A DNA stretch of 64,000 bases, taken from assembly GCA_964621615.1 (NCBI GenBank), contig CAZUMW010000008.1, positions 66,727 through 130,726 on the forward strand, read 5' to 3'. The translations under genes were made by a program, and so were the position numbers. Source of the DNA: CAZUMW01 sp964621615. Its GTDB lineage: Bacteria > Desulfobacterota > WTBG01 > CAIYCZ01 > CAIRTM01. Of this stretch, positions 16,405 through 25,133 are shown one piece after another (positions within the stretch are counted from its first letter, which is position 1; each line of letters begins with the position of its first letter). The notes beneath the pieces were generated by a model. The model saw only the letters and a program-made list of their open reading frames with translations. It had not been told where the DNA came from and made no database searches.

Positions 16405-17448
16405 ATGCTTGACACAGTTTCCTTTTGCATCCAAAGCCTGGTCTCAGGAGGGGTTATAACAAACTATGCCTGCACCTCTCAATGCCGGCATTGTCTGTAT
16501 GCGTGCAGCCCGCAGCGTCAGAAAGACTATATTGATGACAGAGCCGCGCAAGAGGCCTTTAAAACCATCAAATCGCTTCGCTGCAACAGCATCCACCTGG
16601 GCGGCGGCGAACCTTTCCTGGCGCCGGACAGGCTTGTCAGGCTGACCGAGCTGGCCCGGCAGGAGGGGCTGTATCTTGAGTATGCTGAAACAAACTGCTC
16701 GTGGTATACAGACCGCGAAACAGCATGTGAGCTGTTGCGCGACCTGAAAGCTGCGGGACTCGGCACCCTGCTCGTCTCAATCAGCCCGTTCCACAATGAG
16801 TACGTTCCCTTTGCCAAAACAAAAGGGGTTATAGAGGCATGCACTGAAGCCGGGGTATCTGTTTTCCCCTGGGTGCTTGATTTTCACCAGGACCTTGAGC
16901 GCTTCGACGAAACAAAAACACACTGCCTCGCCGAGTTTGAGACACTTTTCGGCGACGGCTATATTCGCAGCATTCCCTCCCGGTATTGGATTCATATGGG
17001 CGGGCGGGCGCTCAGCACATTTGCCCCGTACATGGAAAAGAAAAGCGCCGGTGACATCATCTCCCGGGAGAGGCACGGCTGCCGCGAGCTGCTTGACACA
17101 AGCCACTTTCATTGCGATCTTTTTGACAATTATATTCCCGGCCTGTGCAGCGGCCTGTGTCTGAAGCGTCAGGATCTCGGCACTGAGATTTCAGCTGACC
17201 GGTACCCGATACTGACAGAGCTGTTTCACCATGGCATAAAGGGGCTTTATGACATGGCGCGCACGCAATACGGCTATGAAACACAAAAAAAATTCGTAAC
17301 AAAATGTGATGTATGCACCGATATTCGGCTGTTTCTGGTGATAGATTGCGGCGTTGACTCGCCGGAGCTGCAGCCGGAGGGCTTTTACCGCCAGCTTGCC
17401 AGCGAGCGTTCACAGCACAAAACAGATGCGGGCCAAGAGACAGAATAG
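16405..17448 (+). CDS. Radical SAM protein with cysteine-rich C-terminal region
   Basis: 347 residues. The radical SAM cluster motif is CTSQCRHC (C23, C27, C30), and the SAM-binding GGGEPF follows at about 66-71. The remainder has a TIM-barrel pattern. The C-terminal third has further cysteines: C226, C237, then GLCSGLC (C248, C252) and CDVC (C301, C304). These could hold one or two auxiliary iron-sulfur clusters, as in SPASM or twitch enzymes, but the spacing is not the classic SPASM one. The ATG at 16405 follows GGGGGAAA. The substrate is unknown; a small basic ORF is divergent and a sulfotransferase gene follows convergently. Confidence 0.8.
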   Translation: MLDTVSFCIQSLVSGGVITNYACTSQCRHCLYACSPQRQKDYIDDRAAQEAFKTIKSLRCNSIHLGGGEPFLAPDRLVRLTELARQEGLYLEYAETNCSWYTDRETACELLRDLKAAGLGTLLVSISPFHNEYVPFAKTKGVIEACTEAGVSVFPWVLDFHQDLERFDETKTHCLAEFETLFGDGYIRSIPSRYWIHMGGRALSTFAPYMEKKSAGDIISRERHGCRELLDTSHFHCDLFDNYIPGLCSGLCLKRQDLGTEISADRYPILTELFHHGIKGLYDMARTQYGYETQKKFVTKCDVCTDIRLFLVIDCGVDSPELQPEGFYRQLASERSQHKTDAGQETE

Positions 17449-17503
17449 GGACTGGCTGGCGCTTACCCTTTGACGGCATGCTCGCGCGCTGAGCGCGTTC
17501 AGA

Positions 17504-18358
17504 TCAGGCATGCCGCCTGTGTACAATCCCGTTTTCCGTAAAGCACAGCCCCTGCTGATCAAGATATGCCGCAATCCGGCCGTTTTCAGTTACGGCGCGC
17601 TGAATATGGTCCGGAAGCTCCGCTTTCCAGCGTAGATCATGATAAAAGCCGTTGTGCTCCCTCACCCATTCATATTCTTTTTTCCGGGTCCCGTGGTGCT
17701 CGGTTTTCCAGTAGCGAAGCTGATCCCGCTCAAAACAAAGCCCGAGCCGCTCAGTCAGCGACCGCACGGTTTGACACGGAGCCCCGGCGAGCTCGGCATA
17801 AGTCACAGAAATAAAATCAAGCCCGCTGCTGCGCAGGAAAGAGGTTATCTCCCGGTTTTGCTGAAGCCATTTATACAAAAAAACAGACCACCACTTGCCT
17901 GCAAGCAGGGAAAGCGCAGATCCGGGGTGGAGCCGTGCCAGCCTGAAGCGCTGATTCCATCGCTTTTTTTCGGGCATACGGAGCCAGCGCCGTATCAGCG
18001 CCCGCGGGTCGCGTATGAGATGTATGTATGTTCGGGAAAAATCACCGCAATGAAGATAGCGGCGCGCCCAGAAAGGCTTTTTTGAGATATCTATCAGAAC
18101 CTGCACACCCGGCGACAGATTGGAAAAAATAATATCATACGCCCGGCCTATGCTTTCTGGTGAAACGCCCTGAAAAACCGGGCATCGCTCAGCGGAACCG
18201 CACACATAACAATACTGCTTCCCGGAGCTCCCGGCAGGTTTGCGAAGCGCTTTCACCTCCCCGACATGGGCGGCGCGGGGATGGCTACCAAGCATGAGGG
18301 AAAGATAGTGAGAGCCGGCGTAGTTTGTCGAAAGAATAAAGGCTACAGTTTTTTTCAT
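17504..18358 (-). CDS. Sulfotransferase-family protein
   Basis: 284 residues. The N-terminal strand-loop-helix AFILSTNYAGSHYLSLMLGSHP (first part at about 6-14) is a variant of the PAPS 5'-phosphosulfate loop. GEVKALRKP follows where family members bind substrate. The 3'-phosphate segment is HLIRDPRALIRRWL (about 112-125). A CYVCGSAERCP four-cysteine patch near 50-60 is common in bacterial members and may bind zinc. It would transfer sulfate from PAPS to a carbohydrate or lipid; being next to the Kdo transferase, it may act on cell-surface glycan, which is inference. Confidence 0.75.
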   Translation of the reverse strand: MKKTVAFILSTNYAGSHYLSLMLGSHPRAAHVGEVKALRKPAGSSGKQYCYVCGSAERCPVFQGVSPESIGRAYDIIFSNLSPGVQVLIDISKKPFWARRYLHCGDFSRTYIHLIRDPRALIRRWLRMPEKKRWNQRFRLARLHPGSALSLLAGKWWSVFLYKWLQQNREITSFLRSSGLDFISVTYAELAGAPCQTVRSLTERLGLCFERDQLRYWKTEHHGTRKKEYEWVREHNGFYHDLRWKAELPDHIQRAVTENGRIAAYLDQQGLCFTENGIVHRRHA

Positions 18359-18393
18359 GCAAAATAACCGGCCAGCAGCGCCTTCTCCGGCGG

Positions 18394-19695
18394 TTACGCG
18401 TCATGCAGCAGTGATTCAATGTGCTCCATGCACCGCTGCACCGCACCGCTGTTTTTTTCTATCGCCGAAAATGCTGCTGCGCCTATGGTGCGCCGCCGTT
18501 CCGGGTCGCTAAGCAGCTCATCGAGAGAAGCTATCAGCCCCGGCGTATCCAAAACGCGCACGGCAGCCCGGTGCTCCGTCAAAATGGACGCTACCTCAGT
18601 AAAATTTTCAGTATGCGGCCCGAAAATCACGGGCTTGCTGAACACTGCCGGCTCAAGCATGTTGTGGCCGCCGACGCCGGGCAAAATGGTCCCGCCGACA
18701 AATATAACCGTTCCGATGCTGTACACCTTCGCCAGCTCGCCTATAGTATCCAGCAGTATAATGGGAGGCGCTCCCTGAGCCGATGACGCGCTCAAGGCTG
18801 TTCTTCGTATGTATTGGCAGCCCCGTCTCTGCAAAAGCTCGTCAACCTCATCAAAACGCTCGGGGTGCCGCGGCGCAATAATGAGAACAAGGCCGGGATA
18901 ACGTTCCTTGACCGATTCATAGGCATCAAGCACTATTTCTTCATCACCACGGTGCGTGCTTCCCGCTATGAACACGGGCCGTGACAAATCAACGTGCAGC
19001 TGTTTGTATAAAAGCTGCTTCTGCTCAGGGGTGATGGATGGTATCAGCTGATCGAATTTTATGTTGCCGGCAACAGAGACGCACGCCGGCGGCGCCCCCA
19101 TGCTGATTATGCGCTGCGCATCGGTTTCAGACTGCATGCAAAACCGGCTGATATTGCTGAGGACGCGCCGAAAAAAAAATCTGAACAGGCGATACTGCTT
19201 GAACGAATCCCGGGAAATCCGGCCGCTGACAATTACCGAGTGAATGCTGCGACCGCTGAGCTCCTTAAGCAGGTTGGGCCATATTTCGGCTTCCATCATT
19301 ACAAAAAGCCGCGGCCTGAGCGCGGTGACGACCCGGCGCATGATAAAGGGGTAATCAAACGGGAAGCACACAATCCTGTCTGCAGCTTTGACGTTATGCT
19401 GCGCGGTATAGTATCCTGTCTGGGTCACCGTTGATAAACATACAGGCATATCGGGATGGCGCTGCTTCAGCATCCTGACAAGGGGCTGCGCAGCCATAAC
19501 TTCACCGACAGATACTGCATGGATCCACACCGGATCCGGTTTATGCATTTCGGTGCGATAGGGGCCGATGCGCAGCGCGCTCTTATGCAGCAGGCCGTAG
19601 CGGTATTTTTTTTTAATCAGCAAAAGCAGGGCAAGAATCGGTGACAGGGCCGCCGTTGCTGTAATCAGCAGGGCATTGTACACAACATATATCAT
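18394..19695 (-). CDS. waaA: 3-deoxy-D-manno-octulosonic acid (Kdo) transferase
   Basis: 433 residues, the normal length for WaaA/KdtA. An N-terminal membrane anchor (about 5-27) is followed by a GT-B fold. Conserved segments are VWIHAVSVGEVMAAQPL (about 56-72, with the catalytic Glu), TVTQTGYYTA, EAEIWPNLL, and in the C-terminal half FIAGSTHRGDEE, IIAPRHPERFDEV, FVGGTILPGVGGHNMLEPA. It attaches Kdo from CMP-Kdo to lipid IVA on the cytoplasmic face of the inner membrane. It is the downstream end of the lipid A/envelope cluster, 65 bp after msbA. Confidence 0.93.
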   Translation of the reverse strand: MIYVVYNALLITATAALSPILALLLLIKKKYRYGLLHKSALRIGPYRTEMHKPDPVWIHAVSVGEVMAAQPLVRMLKQRHPDMPVCLSTVTQTGYYTAQHNVKAADRIVCFPFDYPFIMRRVVTALRPRLFVMMEAEIWPNLLKELSGRSIHSVIVSGRISRDSFKQYRLFRFFFRRVLSNISRFCMQSETDAQRIISMGAPPACVSVAGNIKFDQLIPSITPEQKQLLYKQLHVDLSRPVFIAGSTHRGDEEIVLDAYESVKERYPGLVLIIAPRHPERFDEVDELLQRRGCQYIRRTALSASSAQGAPPIILLDTIGELAKVYSIGTVIFVGGTILPGVGGHNMLEPAVFSKPVIFGPHTENFTEVASILTEHRAAVRVLDTPGLIASLDELLSDPERRRTIGAAAFSAIEKNSGAVQRCMEHIESLLHDA

Positions 19696-19760
19696 AAAGA
19701 AGCTCCAGGTCTTTTACGGATCCTGCTGTATTTCCGAAAATTACTTCACGGCCAGCGGGC

Positions 19761-21521
19761 TCACGAATTCTGTGCTGCGGGCTGTATGTCATCCTGCAGA
19801 TAAATGGAATACAGCTTGGTGTATTCACCTCCCCGGCTGAAAAGCTCATCGTGCGTTCCCTGCTCAACAATTCTGCCTTCGGCAATCACGATAATGCGGT
19901 CAGCATTTTTAATTGTTGACAGGCGATGTGAAATAACAAATGTCGTTTTATCACGAAGGAACTTATCAAGCGCATGCTGAAGGCGTTTTTCTATCTGTGT
20001 ATCAAGGGCGGCCGTCGCCTCGTCAAGAATGACGATGGGAGCATCCTTGAGAACAGCCCGGGCTATAGCGATCCGCTGACGCTGCCCGCCGGAAAGCTTC
20101 TCTCCGTGCTCTCCGATAACGGTGTCATAGCCGTCGGGCATCTCCTCGATAAACTCGTGCGCACAGGCAAGCCTGGCCGCCGCAATAATGTTCTCTTCGC
20201 TTTGCTGCGGATTACCATAGGAAATGTTGCTGCGGACTGTATCATTGAACAGAAAGGGGTGCTGGCTGACAAAGGCTATTCGTGATCTGAGCGAACGAAT
20301 GGTTGCCCCGGCAACATCATAGCCGTCAATGGTAATGCGCCCGGCGGTACAATCAAAAAAGCGGGGGATAAGGTTTATAAGCGTTGTTTTCCCTGACCCG
20401 GTCATTCCGACAACGGCGATCGTTTCAGCCGGCTGCACATCAAGGTTTACATCGGTGAGCACGGGGGTTTCATTATAGGCAAAGGATACGCTCTCGAATG
20501 CTACCCGCCCCTTTACCCGCGGAAGCTCCACCGCATCCGAAGCCTCCTGTATGTCAGGCTGAATATCCAGAACCTCAAAAACCCGTACCGCTGCCGCAAG
20601 CCCTTCCTGAATTCCCTGATACGCCGTGCTCATATTGCGTGCCGGCCCGTACAGCAGAAGCAGCGCGGTTAAAAAAGAAAAAAACTCGCCGGGAGTCAGG
20701 CTCCCCGACAAAACATTGTAGCCCCCGTACAGCATAACTGCCGCGCCCGCACATCCGCCGATGCACTCCATAACCGGCGCGGCGAGCGACCGCACCTTTA
20801 AGCGCTTCATGCGGATGCGCACAAGGCGCATATTTTCCTCGGAAAAGCGCCTGTTTTCATAGCCTTCCATCCCGAAGGCTTTAACAATGCGGCACCCGGT
20901 TATTGTTTCATGCACAAAGGTTGAAATTTTGCCGATTTTTTTCTGTCCCCGCGTGCTGAACTTGCGGCTTTTTTTCCCGAACCGCCAGATTGGAATTACG
21001 GCCCAGGGCAGGATCACAAACGCAATGCAGGCGAGCGTAAAATCCTGAACAAACAGAACCGCCGTCAGCCCGATAATGGTCACTATTCCCTTAACCATAT
21101 GGATCACACCGGTATTCACCGCATACTGCAGCAAATTGACATCATTGGTGACCCGGGACATAAGCACGCCCGTGGGGGTTTTGATAAAAAAGGAAAGCGA
21201 CAGCGTCTGCAAATGAGCATATATTCTGTTTCTGATATCGGTTATAATGCGCTGCGCTATCGAGCCCAGCAGATAGTGGTAGGTATATTCAAATGTTCCC
21301 TTGACTGCATAAAGCGCCACAACTCCAAGCGGTATCAGCTTCAGCATCAGCATATCTTTGTTAAGAAACATCTCATCAATTGCCGGCTTCATCAGATATG
21401 CAAGGCCGGCGGAGCACAGTGACAGCGGAAGCGTGCACACGCAGGAAAGCACAAATTTTTTCCGGTACGGCGCAACGTACGGAAAAAGTCGTTTATATAT
21501 ATTCAGGCTGTCCCTGAGCAT
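19761..21521 (-). CDS. msbA: Lipid A export ABC transporter, permease/ATP-binding (MsbA)
   Basis: 586 residues. An N-terminal transmembrane domain of six helices (about 15-310) is followed by an ATP-binding domain with Walker A VGMTGSGKT, Q-loop FVSQHPFLF, signature LSGGQRQR, Walker B IVILDEATAALD and the H-loop VISHRLSTI. It works as a homodimer and flips the lipid A-core from the inner to the outer leaflet of the inner membrane. Its position between lpxB and waaA supports MsbA over a generic exporter. Confidence 0.9.
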   Translation of the reverse strand: MLRDSLNIYKRLFPYVAPYRKKFVLSCVCTLPLSLCSAGLAYLMKPAIDEMFLNKDMLMLKLIPLGVVALYAVKGTFEYTYHYLLGSIAQRIITDIRNRIYAHLQTLSLSFFIKTPTGVLMSRVTNDVNLLQYAVNTGVIHMVKGIVTIIGLTAVLFVQDFTLACIAFVILPWAVIPIWRFGKKSRKFSTRGQKKIGKISTFVHETITGCRIVKAFGMEGYENRRFSEENMRLVRIRMKRLKVRSLAAPVMECIGGCAGAAVMLYGGYNVLSGSLTPGEFFSFLTALLLLYGPARNMSTAYQGIQEGLAAAVRVFEVLDIQPDIQEASDAVELPRVKGRVAFESVSFAYNETPVLTDVNLDVQPAETIAVVGMTGSGKTTLINLIPRFFDCTAGRITIDGYDVAGATIRSLRSRIAFVSQHPFLFNDTVRSNISYGNPQQSEENIIAAARLACAHEFIEEMPDGYDTVIGEHGEKLSGGQRQRIAIARAVLKDAPIVILDEATAALDTQIEKRLQHALDKFLRDKTTFVISHRLSTIKNADRIIVIAEGRIVEQGTHDELFSRGGEYTKLYSIYLQDDIQPAAQNS

Positions 21522-21557
21522 TCTTTTCCTTATTGCGTTACGATTATCATCAGCGAT

Positions 21558-22742
21558 CTACAGTTCCCGCACACGATTTTTTGCGCTTCCGTGCAGCATA
21601 TCATAAGCCATCCGGGCAACAGCAGCCGAAGCGCCTTTTTTTCCCATTGCTTTTTTAATTCCGAGAAGCTCCCGGCACATCATATCAAGGCGCTGCGGGT
21701 TTTCCAGTATGCTCAGCACTTCTGCGCTGATCCGTTCCGCTGTCACCTCGTGCTGTATAAGCTCAGGGAACACTTTCTTTCCGGCAACGATATTGGCAAG
21801 CCCGATACAGGGCACGCGGATGAGCATTTTCCCGAGCATATAGGTAACCGGCGATACTTTATACAATATAACCATCGGCTTGTCCATAAGTGCTGTCTGG
21901 AGCGTAGCAGTGCCGGATGCCACGACAGCAAAGTCGCTGGCCGCCAGCGCGCGGTAAAAATCATTTTCAACAATCGAGACGTTTACCTGCGACCGGGAAA
22001 CCATTTCCCTCACTGCTGTAAGGTCAACCCATGAAGCTGCAGGCAGCACGTATTGTACCGACGGCATGCGCTCCTGTATCCTGCGCGCAGCGCCGAGCAT
22101 GTGCGGCAGCAGGCTCCTGATTTCCCTGTTTCTGCTCCCGGGAAGCAGGCCTATAACCGGCCCGCCTTCACGAAGGTTAAGGGAATCGATCAGCTCCTGG
22201 GGGTCTGCCGACGCTGTCTCTGTGTCCATAAGGGGGTGCCCCACAAACCGGGCATCGAGACCGACTTCCCGGTAAAACGAAACTTCAAAAGGGAAGATGA
22301 CAGCCATCCTATCGACAAGCCGGGCGATTTTTTTTGCCCGTCCCCTGCGCCAGGCCCACAGCTGCGGGCTTATATAATACAATACCGGTATGCGGCGCTT
22401 CCTGGCCAGCCGTGCAACCTGAAAGTTAAATTCAGGATAATCGATCAGCAGCACAAGGTCCGGGCGGGACCGGGCAATCTCACGCCTCAGCCGCAGGTAC
22501 GCTTTAATGATATGACGCATGTGAAAAACCACTTCAAAAAAGCCCACAACGGCGATGTCTCGCGAATGAAACAGAATCTCCATATGCGCATCGGCAAGCT
22601 CATCGCCGCCGATACCGACGATTCGGACGGCAGGATCAAGCTTTTTGAGCGCGCGCACCACCAGCGCCCCGTGGTGATCTCCCGAAGCTTCTCCGGCGAC
22701 AATAAGTACGGTTTTTGCTGTATCGGCAGTACCTGCAGACAT
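21558..22742 (-). CDS. lpxB: Lipid-A-disaccharide synthase
   Basis: 394 residues from ATG 22742; the frame opens at ATG 22781, and neither start has a clear ribosome-binding site, so the start is uncertain. The N-terminal KTVLIVAGEASGDHHGALV is the LpxB hallmark. VVGFFEVVFHM, LLIDYPEFNFQVA and YYISPQLWAWRRGRAKKI follow, then FPFEVSFY and FVGHPLMD, and GLLPGSRNREI in the C-terminal half. The enzyme condenses UDP-2,3-diacylglucosamine with lipid X to form the disaccharide of lipid A at the inner membrane surface. It is part of the lysS-to-waaA cluster. Confidence 0.94.
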   Translation of the reverse strand: MSAGTADTAKTVLIVAGEASGDHHGALVVRALKKLDPAVRIVGIGGDELADAHMEILFHSRDIAVVGFFEVVFHMRHIIKAYLRLRREIARSRPDLVLLIDYPEFNFQVARLARKRRIPVLYYISPQLWAWRRGRAKKIARLVDRMAVIFPFEVSFYREVGLDARFVGHPLMDTETASADPQELIDSLNLREGGPVIGLLPGSRNREIRSLLPHMLGAARRIQERMPSVQYVLPAASWVDLTAVREMVSRSQVNVSIVENDFYRALAASDFAVVASGTATLQTALMDKPMVILYKVSPVTYMLGKMLIRVPCIGLANIVAGKKVFPELIQHEVTAERISAEVLSILENPQRLDMMCRELLGIKKAMGKKGASAAVARMAYDMLHGSAKNRVREL

Positions 22743-22865
22743 TTTGTCACGCGCACATGGATCAGTTGACCCGGTTACCATTTATATCTGGGATTGACCC
22801 AAAAGTTATTTTGGTTGTGTGCAGAGGATGAGCCCGCCGCGCCTGTCTGTGCTGGCTGGGTATGA

Positions 22866-23825
22866 TTATACCTGAAGTGCCGCCTGCCGCGAATGTATCT
22901 GACCGACAATTTCCAGTGCAACGCGCAGGGCATTTCTGCCGGCCTCGCCGGGGACGCGCGGCCGTGTCCGGTTCGCAACAGCTTCCACAAAAGACCGAAT
23001 CTCTTCGTTGAGGGCATCGTGCTGGCTGATTTCAACCTGGTCATAGGTTATCTCGGGCATTTCCGATGTATCGGAAGAGGATATTTTTCTATACACATCG
23101 ACATGCTGCGCTGCATAGTCTATAGAAAGATAGGTGTTGGTCTGAAAAACTCTCAGCTTCCTCATTTCCTTAAGCGAAATTCTGCTGGCGGTAATATTTG
23201 CAATGCAGCCGGTCTCAAACTCAATACGGACGTTGGCGATATCGTTTTTATCCCTTGACAGCACCGGAACGCCGACCGCGTGCACCTGGGTTACCGGCGC
23301 CCCCACGATAGTAAGTATGATATCTATATCGTGAATCATAATATCAAGAATGACATCAACATCAGTGCCCCGGTCCTTGAACGGGGCAAGCCGGTGCGAC
23401 TCAATAAACATCGGTTTGACGAGAATATCGTCCAGAGCGAGCACCGCTGCGTTGAAGCGCTCCAGATGCCCCACCTGCAGAATACGCCCCGCGGATTCCG
23501 CAGCTGAAATAAGCTCATCAGCCTCCTCAACTGTGGCCGTTATAGGCTTTTCAACAAGGACGTCAACACCATGCTCAAGGCATTTTTTCGCGACAGCGTA
23601 ATGGCTCTCTGTAGGAACCACGACGCTCACGGCATCCACCCTGTCCAGCAGCTCATCCAGGCAGGAGCAGGCATGCACATTGAGCCTGGCCGCTATTGCC
23701 CGTGCGGATTCCTGATCGGCATCATAGACGCCGGCCAATTCTGCACCGGACAGCCCTGCATATTTTTCTGCGTGAAATTTCCCGAGATACCCCACGCCGA
23801 TAACACCAGCCCTGACCGGCTTCAT
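22866..23825 (-). CDS. Gfo/Idh/MocA-family oxidoreductase, GnnA-like by position
   Basis: 319 residues. An N-terminal Rossmann fold with VGVIGVGYLGKFHAEKY-type nucleotide site (GVIGVGYLG at about 7-15) is followed by VVVPTESHYAVAKK and the catalytic EKPITAT. The C-terminal domain begins at VGHLERFNAAV. It overlaps lpxA by 4 bp. A related oxidoreductase, GnnA, oxidises UDP-GlcNAc at C3 in organisms whose lipid A carries GlcN3N, and its gene is next to lpxA. The partner aminotransferase gnnB is not in this window, so the assignment to 2,3-diamino lipid A is only suggestive. Confidence 0.78.
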   Translation of the reverse strand: MKPVRAGVIGVGYLGKFHAEKYAGLSGAELAGVYDADQESARAIAARLNVHACSCLDELLDRVDAVSVVVPTESHYAVAKKCLEHGVDVLVEKPITATVEEADELISAAESAGRILQVGHLERFNAAVLALDDILVKPMFIESHRLAPFKDRGTDVDVILDIMIHDIDIILTIVGAPVTQVHAVGVPVLSRDKNDIANVRIEFETGCIANITASRISLKEMRKLRVFQTNTYLSIDYAAQHVDVYRKISSSDTSEMPEITYDQVEISQHDALNEEIRSFVEAVANRTRPRVPGEAGRNALRVALEIVGQIHSRQAALQV

Positions 23826-24595
23826 TCTCTTGTCACACCCCGTTCCGAATGATGAATGAAATCGACCAGATGGCCCACCTCCGGCCCTAAGTCATCACGG
23901 CTGTGCAGCTCGTCAAGCGCCTTTTTGATGGTGAGTCCTGAGCGGAACAGCGTCTTGTAAGCAGCCTTAAGGTTTTTAACCGTTTCAGCCGAAAACCCGT
24001 AGCGCTTCAGGCCCGTCAGGTTAAGCCCGTGCAGCGTTGCCCGCTGGCCGACCGCAATGGTATAGGGGGGCACATCCTTGGAAACCCCCGACAGCCCGCC
24101 GACCATGGCAAAAGATCCGATGTGCACAAATTGGTGCACGCCGACAAGCCCTCCTAAAATGGCGTTGTCTTCAATCTGAATGTGGCCGGCAAGGCTTGCA
24201 TTGTTGGCCATTATGACATTTTTTCCGATTCTGCAGTCGTGTGCCACATGGGTATAGGCCATCAGGAAGCAGTTATCGCCGATAACTGTTTTTCCGCCTC
24301 CCCCCTCAGTGCCTCTGTTGACCGTAACGAACTCGCGCAGGGTAACATTATCCCCGACAATAAGCTCTGTGGGCTCGTCCTGGAACTTCAGATCCTGAGG
24401 GGGGGCGCCAAGGGAGCAAAACTGAAATACGGTACAGTTTTCACCAATGATTGTGGGGCCCTCAATATATGCATGGGGGCCGATCACCGTCCCGCTGCCG
24501 ATAGTTACCCGTGACCCGATAACCGCATACGGTCCGATTTCAACATTCGGCCCTATACGGGCACCCGGATCAATTATCGCCGTCTCATGAATCAT
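23822..24595 (-). CDS. lpxA: Acyl-ACP--UDP-N-acetylglucosamine O-acyltransferase
   Basis: 257 residues from ATG 24595, which is preceded by CAGGAG; the frame is open further upstream to 24754 but overlaps fabZ. A left-handed beta-helix of hexapeptide repeats covers about 2-190 (IHETAIIDPGARIGPNVEIGPYAVI and similar, in parts). The catalytic His region is TYTHVAHDCRIG. The C-terminal helical part includes GLNLTGLKRYGFSAETV. The enzyme adds the 3-hydroxyacyl chain to UDP-GlcNAc (or to UDP-GlcNAc3N if the GnnA route exists), the first step of lipid A synthesis. Confidence 0.94.
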   Translation of the reverse strand: MIHETAIIDPGARIGPNVEIGPYAVIGSRVTIGSGTVIGPHAYIEGPTIIGENCTVFQFCSLGAPPQDLKFQDEPTELIVGDNVTLREFVTVNRGTEGGGGKTVIGDNCFLMAYTHVAHDCRIGKNVIMANNASLAGHIQIEDNAILGGLVGVHQFVHIGSFAMVGGLSGVSKDVPPYTIAVGQRATLHGLNLTGLKRYGFSAETVKNLKAAYKTLFRSGLTIKKALDELHSRDDLGPEVGHLVDFIHHSERGVTRE

Positions 24596-24701
24596 GCTGT
24601 GCTCCTGTTGGTTGTGCTGTATAGCGCGATTGTCTGGCATTTTTGCCGCAGTGCAGAGCCCGCCGGTGCAGGCTTGTGCCGAATCATGCCGGGCGATCCG
24701 A

Positions 24702-25133
24702 TCACCCCAAAGCGGCCATAAGCTCGGCCTCGGCCGCAAGCGACCCGTCAACATATGCGGCGCCTCTGAATTTCCAGATGGACCGCTTCATGGAAATACC
24801 GGTACACTCAAAGCGGAGCTGGTCTCCAGGCACAACGGGCCTGCGGAACCGGCACTTGTCGATACCGACAAACCGCACTTCAGCATTTTGTTCTTTTTTC
24901 TCAGGCATTGATGCAAACACAAGAATTCCCCAGCTCTGGGCCATAGCCTCGATAATAAGCACTCCAGGCATAATCGGCTCGCCGGGAAAGTGCCCCTGAA
25001 AAAAAGGTTCATTGATCGTGACGTTCTTCACCGTCACGATACGCTCGTTTTTTTCCATCTCTGCAACCCGGTCGACAAGAAGAAACGGGTACCGGTGCGG
25101 GATGTGATCCATAATTTCTTTTACCGACATCAT
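24702..25133 (-). CDS. fabZ: 3-hydroxyacyl-[acyl-carrier-protein] dehydratase
   Basis: 143 residues with the hot-dog fold and catalytic motif: HRYPFLLVDRV near the N-terminus, then FFQGHFPGEPIMPGVLIIEAMAQ (His in GHFPGEPIMPG, Glu in IEAMAQ). It dehydrates 3-hydroxyacyl-ACP in fatty acid elongation and competes with LpxA/LpxD for substrate, which explains its place between them. The start overlaps the lpxD stop by 4 bp; lpxA follows after 106 bp. Confidence 0.95.
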   Translation of the reverse strand: MMSVKEIMDHIPHRYPFLLVDRVAEMEKNERIVTVKNVTINEPFFQGHFPGEPIMPGVLIIEAMAQSWGILVFASMPEKKEQNAEVRFVGIDKCRFRRPVVPGDQLRFECTGISMKRSIWKFRGAAYVDGSLAAEAELMAALG

